Assembly: GCA_918026815.1 (NCBI GenBank)
Contig: CAKJVC010000207.1
Coordinates: forward strand, 140,247 to 204,246
Direction of reading: 5' to 3'
Length of the DNA: 64,000 nt
Origin: Chalara sp. BL73
Lineage: Eukaryota > Ascomycota > Leotiomycetes > Helotiales
Shown here: piece after piece, positions 56,901-64,000 of the stretch
Position numbering within the stretch: position 1 is the stretch's first letter
How the letters are laid out: each line of letters begins with the position of its first letter
The notes under the pieces: generated by a model
The model's database searches: none
Told to the model about the DNA's origin: nothing
What the model saw: the letters and a program-made list of their open reading frames with translations, nothing else
Made by a program: the position numbers and the translations under genes

Positions 56901-58167
56901 TATTCAAGGTTAGCTTACTTTTTAACGCAACTAACTAAAAAAAACGTATTTTTCGAATAAAAAATAAATTAAAAAACAGTTTTTAAAAAAATTAAAAACA
57001 AGTTCGCTAAAAAACTAATTTTTTAATACTATAACAAAAATAAAAAAAGCATAATCGAAACTAATGCTTTAAACACAACAATAAAAGCAGTTTACTTTTA
57101 AAAAAACGACAACAACAAGTTATATTTCGTTGTTTACTTTTTAAAAACAATATTATTAGCAAAACAAAACTACAATATTTACGAAAAAAAACTGCTTGCA
57201 ATTGTAAAAGCGTTAAAACACTAGCGCATCTATTTACAAAAAGCAAAATTCACAGTTACTATTTATACCGACTATATAAATTTTCGAACTTTTACTACTA
57301 CTAAAATTTTAAACAATCGAAAGTTAGCTAAATAAACTAAAAAACTAGCGAAATTCGACTTAGTTATTAAGCACGTTAATAAAACAAACAACGCAAAAGC
57401 TAACGCGCTTAGCAAAAAACTAAAATACGAAAACTTTAAAATATACTAAAAAACAGTTTTGTTTAAAAAGCTCGAAAATAAAAATTTTGTTTCAAATATA
57501 AAAAAAATTGCAGCAATAGTAAAGCATAATTTTACCGAGCTATAGTTAGCACGTTTTAAAAATAACGCTAAACGAAATTTAAGCGTATAACGAATACTAA
57601 AAAAAACTTTCAAAAAAAATAAAAAAAATAACGGAATTTTTCGACAAAAAAAAACAGAAAAACTGTACATATTTAAAAAAGTTAAAAAAAGCTTCGTTAA
57701 AAAACAGTATAGCTTTTTTGTACACGAGTACTAAAAAATCAAAAAAACGTATAAAAAAATTGCGAAAACTTTCTAGTGTTTAAAATTAAAAACTATAATA
57801 AAAACGGTAGTCAGCAGTTGTAATACTTGCATTAAAAACAAAGCTTTACGCCGAGCTTTTTATAAGTAAATGCAAACAACTCTAGTACTACTTATATTAT
57901 AAAAATCAATATTTTAAAACTTTATTGTTAAACTTTCGAAGTTTAAAAACTTAGTAACAAAAGTAAAATACGATTTTATTCTAGTTATAGTAAAAAGACT
58001 AACGAAATATGTAATACTCGTTTTATACTGCAAGTCAAATACAGCAGAAAACTTTGCACACACTTTTTTTTAAAAAAGTAATCGCTTCGCATAAGCTACC
58101 AGAAGAAATCATATCGGACAGAAACAAGCTTTTTACATTTAAGTTCTGGACAAGCTTCATAGCGCAG
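53929..58167 (+). pseudogene. Ty3/Gypsy element A, gag-pol with truncated integrase
   Basis: Heavily A-enriched plus strand with very many stops. Gag is recognisable at about 54400-54860 (AEQYLYSLQQTKTTIVYVTK, LARINNFTNIELLIKMSVLI, and a worn knuckle CYTCSKKKHIASFY near 54826). Reverse transcriptase has YYFDDILIYSE near 56612. RNase H has EKKLLAIVKALKH near 57187 and ends KANALSKKLKYEN near 57400. Integrase ends LPEEIISDRNKLFTFKFWTS near 58100. It is cut at 58167 inside the integrase core by an inverted element of the same family. Not expressible as protein. Confidence 0.8.
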
Positions 58168-58621
58168 TGTAACGTACGGGGTAGCCTTAGGCCTAGGTAG
58201 CTGGGCTTGGGGCTCGTTGGTTGGTATGGTATATATGAAATAGACTAGACACTGCTTCTCACTAAGGAGTGAGCCGTTACAAGTATAACAAAGACTATAT
58301 TGCTAGACTATAATGAAGTTTAAGCACGAAGCTTTTAAACTTATAAAATTACGACTACTTATATACTATAGTTGAGCTGGAGTTTTTTGGAGTTTTTGGA
58401 GTTTATATAAACTTTTAAAACTTTTTTAAACTTTATTACGTAACACGGTCGCGGTTTCCAGGAATTAATAAGCCGTTTGCTTTTTTACTTACTTAAAATC
58501 CCAGAACACTAGCTAATTTTAAAACTTACATTTTTAAAATTCTTATTAGTCCCGAAACGCTAAAGCGTTTTAAAGCTTTTTTTCTAAAACTTTAGCAAGT
58601 CCCGAAATTCGGTTTGTAACA
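58168..58621 (-). repeat. LTR of Ty3/Gypsy element B (3' LTR, inverted)
   Basis: 454 bp, reverse complement of the LTR at 53475-53928 in layout and length (TGTAACGTACGG at the left edge, TTTGTAACA at the right). Here the left 130 bp (58168-58300) are GC-normal and the rest RIP-like, so a different part of the LTR is preserved than in the other copy. Confidence 0.85.
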
Positions 58622-61600
58622 CTATTCTTTTTCTGTTTTAGCGTGCTTTTACGCTTAAATACAAATAAAGAAATCTCGCGCGAAAAGCATAGTTTTTTTT
58701 TTTTTTTACTATGCTACTTTAGCGCACAAGCAGAATTAAAAATCGTAGTGAAAGTTTGTTTAAAAAAAAAATTCGTAAAAAATTCGAGCTAGCTAATTTC
58801 ATCGAGTTTGTCGGCGAAAAAATGTTTTTGTATACTCGGTATAAAAAAAAGAATTTGAAATGTATTGCTAATCCAAAAAAAAAGCGTTCGGCGAAGTGTT
58901 TAGAATGTATACGAGCGAAGTGTTTTTGTGACACAAACGTTTTTTTGTCCGAGCGCTAAAATTTCGAAGTTTTGCGCTTAGCTAACTAAATATTTTTCGA
59001 TCGTTAGCTAAAAAAACTAAACGATAAAAAAAAAAAGGCTTTAGCCTAAGCTTAAAAAGCTATAGCTAAAGTAGCCCGTTTTCAAAAACAAAAAGCGTTT
59101 ATTAAAAGTCGTCGAAAAAAAATAGCTCGTCGTAGTTTTCGCTACTTAAAAAAGCTGAATGCTGCCAAAAAAAAAAAAAAAAAAAAAACTAAAGCAAAAA
59201 AAAACGAAAAGCAAAAACAAGCCGCTGCTGCTAGCGTTGTTTTTGCTGCTAGCGAATCTTATAACGATTTTTTGGCGGAATTCTTTAGTTTTTCAAACTT
59301 TTTTTAAGCAAATCAAAATTTTGTTAATAGAACTCTACTAACAATTCAAAGCAATTAAAGTTGCTTTTAGGTTTTTATGTGTTTTTTAAGTGTAAATAGT
59401 TTTTTTATTTAACGAAATACTTGACTTGTATTTTGACGTATTTGCAGTTTAAAATTTGTTTTACTTTATATTCGGCGTTTAAATTAACTAAAAGAATTTC
59501 GGTTTTTAGTACTAGTAAAATACTCAGTAGTGCTTTTTTAAGCAGAAATACGTAAAATACTAAATGAATGTTTATATTTTTAAGCAAGTTCAATTTGTAG
59601 TTTAAAAGTTTTTTAACTTTTTTAATTTTGTATAGTTTCAATTTTTTGTAGTTTAGTTTGTCGCTTGGTTTTTTAGTGTTAATGTTTTTTTTAAATAAGT
59701 AAACTTTTTTTTTTTTCTCGAAAATAAACTTTTGACTACGTTTTTTGTTATAATAATAAGCGTTTTTTTCTGCTACAAACTGCAGGTTTTCTGCTAGTTT
59801 TTTGTGCAGTTTTTTAATACTTTGAACTTTAACGCAAGCATGTTTATTGTCGATATTCGTAATTCTTGGTTTTTTGTATGCTATTAGTTCGTAGCTATAG
59901 TTGGCAAAAAATAGTAAAACTAGTGTCGTTTCTGTAGTCGAACTGTTGTATACAAATTGTGCAAGTAGCAGTAGTTGAACTTAATTGTTTTGTTTGTAGT
60001 TAATGTAGCATTTTAAGTATGTTTCTATTACTTGGGTTATTTTTTCCGTTTGGCTATTTGTTTGTAAGTAGAAAGACGTAAACAGCTTTCTTTTGGCGCT
60101 TAACTGCGCTATAAGGCTTGTTTAGAACTTGGATGTGAAAAGCTTGTTTTTGTCCGATATGATTTTTTTTAATAGCTTATACAAAGCGATTACTTTTTTA
60201 AGGAAAGTGTATGCAAAGTTTTTTGCCGTACTTAACTTGCAGTATAAAACGAGTATTATATATTTCGTCAGTTTTTTTATTATAACTAGAATAAAATCGT
60301 ATTTTATTTTTGTTACTAAGTTTTTAAACTTCGAAAATTTAACGATAAAGTTTTAAAATATTGATTTTTATAGTGTAAGTAGTACCGAAGTTGTTTGTAT
60401 TTGCTTATAAAAAGCTCGGCGTAAAATTTTGTTTTTAATACAAATATTACAACCGCTAACTACTGTTTTTATTATAGCTTTTAGTTTTAAACACTAAAAA
60501 GTTTTCGCAATTTTTTTATACGTTTTTCTGATTTTTTAATACTTGTATACAAAAAAGCTATACTGTTTTTTAACAAAGCTTTTTTTAACTTTTTTAAGTA
60601 TATACAGCTTTTTTGTTTTTTTTTGTCGAAAAATTTTGTTATTTTTTTTATTTTTCTCGAAAGTTTTTTTTAGTATTTGTTGTACGTTTAAATTTCGTTT
60701 AGCGCTATTTTTAAAGCGTGCTAACTATAGCTCGGTAAAATTATGTTTTACTATTGCTGCAATTTTTTTTATATTTAAAACAAAGTTTTTATTTTCGAGC
60801 TTTTTAAACAAAGCTGTTTTTTAATATATTTTAAAGTTTTTGTACTTTAGTTTTTTACTAAACGCGTTAGTTTTCGCGTTGTTTGTTTCGTTAACGTGTT
60901 TAATAACTAAATTGAATTTCGCTAGTTTTTTAGTTTATTTAGCTAATTTTCGATTGTTTAAAATTTTAGTAGTAGTAAAAGTTCGAAAATTTATATAGTC
61001 GGTATAAATAGTAACTGTAAATTTTGCTTTTTGTAAGTAAATGCGCTAGTGTTTTAGCGCTTTTACAATTGCAAGCAATTTTTTTTTGTAAATGTTGTAG
61101 TTTTGTTTTACTAATAACATTGTTTTTAAAAAGTAAACAACAAAATGTAATTTGTTGTTGTCGTTTTTTTAAAAATAAACTGCTTTTATTATTGTGTTTA
61201 AAGTATTAGTTTCGACTATGTTTTTTTTATTTTTGTTATAGTGTTAAAAAATTAGTTTTTTAGCGAATTTGTTTTTAATTTTTTTAAAAGCTGTTTTTTA
61301 ATTTATTTTTTACTCGAAAAATACGTTTTTTTTAGTTAGTTGCGTTAAAAAGTAAACTAATTCTGAATATTTTTTAATAAATTGTCAACAGAAGTTAGCG
61401 AACTTTAGAAATAATTGCACGTTTTTAACGTTACGTAGTAACTTTTATTTTTGAATATTTTTAATTTTAATAAAATCGATAACGAAGTATTTCGTTTTAA
61501 TAATATATTTTAAAAAATTTATTTTAGTAATACTAAATTTGCATTTTAACAACTTTAAGCAGAAATTTATTTGTACAAATTTTCGCATAATTTGTTTTAC

Positions 61601-64000
61601 GTATTTTTCGTGTTTTTCCGGTTTTTTCAAATAAATTAAAATGTCGTTAAAATAGTATACGACTGTTTTTTATAGAAATTCTTTTAAAATGTTTTTGTTT
61701 TGTTTTTAACAAGTTGCAAAAACATTAGTTAAGCCGAAAAGCATAACTGTGTATTTCTATAATTTCGAAAGTAATATAAAAGCCGTTTTTTATTCGTAGC
61801 TTTTTTTAATTCGTATTAAAGCGAACAAGTTTTTTTAATTAAGTTTAGTAAATATTTTTGTTTTAGCTAAACTGTTTTGCAAATACTAGCTACTAAACAC
61901 AAAATATACATTTTTTATTGTAACGTTGTTTAAGCTACAATAGTTTACGCAAAGTTTTTTTTTAAAGTTTTTTTTGTTTTTTTTTTTTTTGCGTGCTAGC
62001 AGTATATTCGATACTGTCGGCGATTTAAATTTTTTAATTTATTTTTTTTTCGTTGATTTCTGTATATATTTTTTAAGCGTTTTTAAAATTTATAAATTGT
62101 AAAGCTTTAGTTTTTTAAAAAATAGTTTTTTTTTTTTTTTTTAAATTAATTTCGTAATTTTACAGTTAGTGTTTTAGCAAAGCACGTATATTTTGTAGAT
62201 TTTTAAACAACTGTAAAAATTTTTTATATAGTACAAGTATTTAGTCGAATACATTTTTTATGTTTTGCTGTATCGAACTTTTAAGTTTTTAGAGTTTTAG
62301 CTTAAAAAAAGCAGCGCTAACTTTTTTTTCGCTATGCGTATTTTGCGAATTACTTTCTGTACAAATACATTTGTTAAACTGAATACTGTTGTTTGTTTAG
62401 TTTATATTTAAATTGTGTTTTTTAATTTAAAAAGTTTCGAAAATAACGTTATATTTTTCGATTAGTATAACGTTTAGTACTATTTTTTCGGTGTGCTTTT
62501 TTAGCATAACTATTTTTATAAACAAAGTTTTTTTTTTAACTTATTTATTTGTGCCGACGTTTTTTTTATTTATTGCTGTTACTTAATACAGTTTTTTTTT
62601 GTATGTAGTTTTAATAGCTTTTTTTTAAACATACTTTGTATTAATATATATATTTATTGTTTTAGTATTAATTATAATTTTAATATTTTTGCTTTTAAAC
62701 TTTACTTTTTTTTTAAACTAATACAGTTTTAACGTAGCTGTTGCTTGTTTTAGTTTTTGTTTTCGAATAATGTTGCTGTATATAGCGTTTAGCTATATTC
62801 TGTAATCGAGTTTTTTTTTTATTAGTTTGTAAAGTTTATTTTTTTTTAAGTAGCTAAATTTTCGTTTTTTGTTTTTTACAAATATTTTGTAGTTAAAGTT
62901 TTTAGTTATTTTACACTAAAAACAGCGTTTTTTTTGCTTAACTATTATTTTTTAAGTATTACTTTTTTTCAAGTGCTGTTTTAGCTTTAAAAGTTTTTTT
63001 TTAGTTGTATATTTTTCGATAGTTTTTTTATTTGCTAGTTTAAACGTTACACAGCGTTTATTTTTATATTTTTTATATTCGGCTTTTATACTAAAAAGTT
63101 TTGTGTTTATACTTTTTTTTTGCGGCTTTTTTTAATAATTAAGTTTTTTTATATCTGTTAAAAAGAACTATGTTTTAGCTTTTTTTTCGAACAAAGCTAG
63201 CTTTTATTTTTTTTTTATTTCCGAGTAAAGTTTTAAAACTAGTATTAAATTTATAGTTTTTAAAGCAAAAAAACCGAACTTCGAAAGTTGTGTTGCTATT
63301 TTTATGTTTTAGTTTTTTTTTAAAAAACTTATAAAAAATCTTTCGTGTTTTATATTTTTTTATACGTTTTTTTATATAAACTTTTTTAATTTAAGTAGTA
63401 TTATTTGTTTTTTACTGCTGTTTCTTTTGTAAAACGAAACTATATATTTTTTTTTGCTAAGTATAGTACAGTTTGTTTTTTTTTTTGTACTGTATTTTTT
63501 TTTTAAATATAAATTTTTTTTTTTTTGTAGTGTTTATTTTTATAAGTTTTAGCTAACGGTTTAACTTTTTTTTTAAATTACGCTTTTTTTTTTCGTTTTT
63601 GTAGTACCGGCGTTTTTTTATAGATTTCTAGTTTTTGTAAAAATCACTAATTCTGTTGTTTATTAGCACAAACATTTCGATTAATAATTTTATATTCGTA
63701 AAATTGTTTATTCGAGCGAATTTAGCTTAAACATAAATTTTAAGTTTTTTTATATAGTAGCTAATTAAAGCTTGTACGTTTTAGCCGGTTTAAGCAGTAT
63801 GTTTTTTAAATTCTGTAGTATAAACAATAGTCGTTTTTGTTTGCTGCAAGCTATACAAGTGTTGTTCGACAGTTTTTTTTCGTTTATATTTCCGAATACT
63901 GCTTTAATTGCTTTTTTTAAATCCCGACTATTTTTTTAATGCTATTTTAGTAACTGTTATACATTTGTCGATATTTTCGTTATACTGAAAGTAGTTTTTT
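58622..64000 (-). pseudogene. Ty3/Gypsy element B (inverted, 5' end outside window)
   Basis: The minus strand repeats element A and adds the part A lost. From the 3' LTR upwards: a 3' region with an antisense frame; a chromodomain (NAEYKVKQILNCKYVKIQVK near 59410-59470), which makes this a chromovirus; integrase with QLSAKRKLFTSFYLQTNSQT near 60060-60115; and integrase core near 60150-60300. RNase H follows near 60850-61110. Reverse transcriptase near 61640 has the active-site YFDD changed to YFND (Asp to Asn, a G-to-A change). Gag is near 63000-63900. The strand is T-rich on plus, i.e. A-rich in sense, as in element A. It is inserted in element A at ATAGCGCAG. Confidence 0.8.
58756..59340 (+). 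pseudogene. Antisense reading frame in Gypsy element B, RIP-damaged
   Basis: Opposite to the retrotransposon, between chromodomain and 3' LTR, the plus strand reads protein-like across stops. The first part has CLECIRAKCFCD (Cys-rich). A basic, helical, coiled-coil-like part follows with VARFQKQKAFIKSRRKKIAR and SFRYLKKLNAAKKK. An acidic/aromatic end follows (ESYNDFLAEFFSFSNFF). Interrupting stops lie at likely Trp codons. Similar Cys-rich plus coiled-coil hypothetical proteins are common in fungal genomes, in my memory often within Gypsy elements. Function unknown. Confidence 0.55.

Noticed and set aside
57446..57670. Phe-rich minus-strand frame also found at 60543-60824 on plus
   Set aside because: It is the antisense reading of the pol region in the two inverted Gypsy copies and follows from A-rich sense DNA; unlike the frame at 58756-59340 it has no Cys or coiled-coil pattern.

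Overview
The window reads as nuclear DNA of a filamentous ascomycete (Pezizomycotina). Genes carry short introns of about 45-170 bp, mostly GT-AG. Fungal-only families are present: a Zn2Cys6 regulator, a rhodopsin-domain (PTH11-like) protein, a 2EXR protein and a hybrid PKS-NRPS. The right third is very AT-rich transposon DNA whose reading frames are full of stops of the kind expected from repeat-induced point mutation (TGG to TAG/TAA, CAA to TAA). I cannot name the species; a Leotiomycete-like fungus is only a guess.

Left part (1-15.7 kb): a few working genes among decayed ones. These are the 3' end of a rhodopsin-domain gene, a TRP/Yvc1-type calcium channel, a 2EXR gene and a secreted GH28 pectinase. 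Around them lie a frameshifted rhodopsin-domain pseudogene, the two ends of cytochrome P450 genes (both broken, about 4 kb apart) and the C-terminal half of an MFS transporter with frame breaks.

Centre (15.7-44.2 kb): a complete-looking biosynthetic gene cluster of cytochalasan type. It holds a Zn2Cys6 regulator, a P450, a 4,012-residue PKS-NRPS (KS-AT-DH-MT-KR-ACP-C-A-T-R; 15 introns, joined in frame), a small membrane protein, an MFS exporter, an alpha/beta hydrolase, an AsaB/CTB9-like oxygenase, a lipocalin-like Diels-Alderase and a stand-alone enoyl reductase. PKS-NRPS, trans-enoyl reductase, hydrolase and Diels-Alderase are the four core functions known for cytochalasan assembly. The R domain keeps its YxxxK motif, which favours reductive (aldehyde) release over Dieckmann release. 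No Baeyer-Villiger monooxygenase is present; the extra tailoring gene is an AsaB-like oxygenase, so the product may be a carbocyclic cytochalasan not yet described. A short motif, CGAYRYCGR, lies roughly 160-185 bp before the start codons of four cluster genes and is a candidate regulator site.

Right part (44.2-64 kb): transposon graveyard. It holds a 410-bp inverted-repeat element and a 70-bp relic of the cluster's own regulator gene. Next comes a RIP-damaged Mutator-like (MULE) element followed by two short relatives; all three are flanked by the same 9-bp target CACTGTCAG (four copies), which is the outer edge of a Ty1/Copia LTR. The Copia element is cut by a Ty3/Gypsy chromovirus, which is itself cut by an inverted copy of the same family. 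That second copy carries an antisense reading frame between its chromodomain and 3' LTR. The cluster therefore ends about 450 bp from the first repeat.
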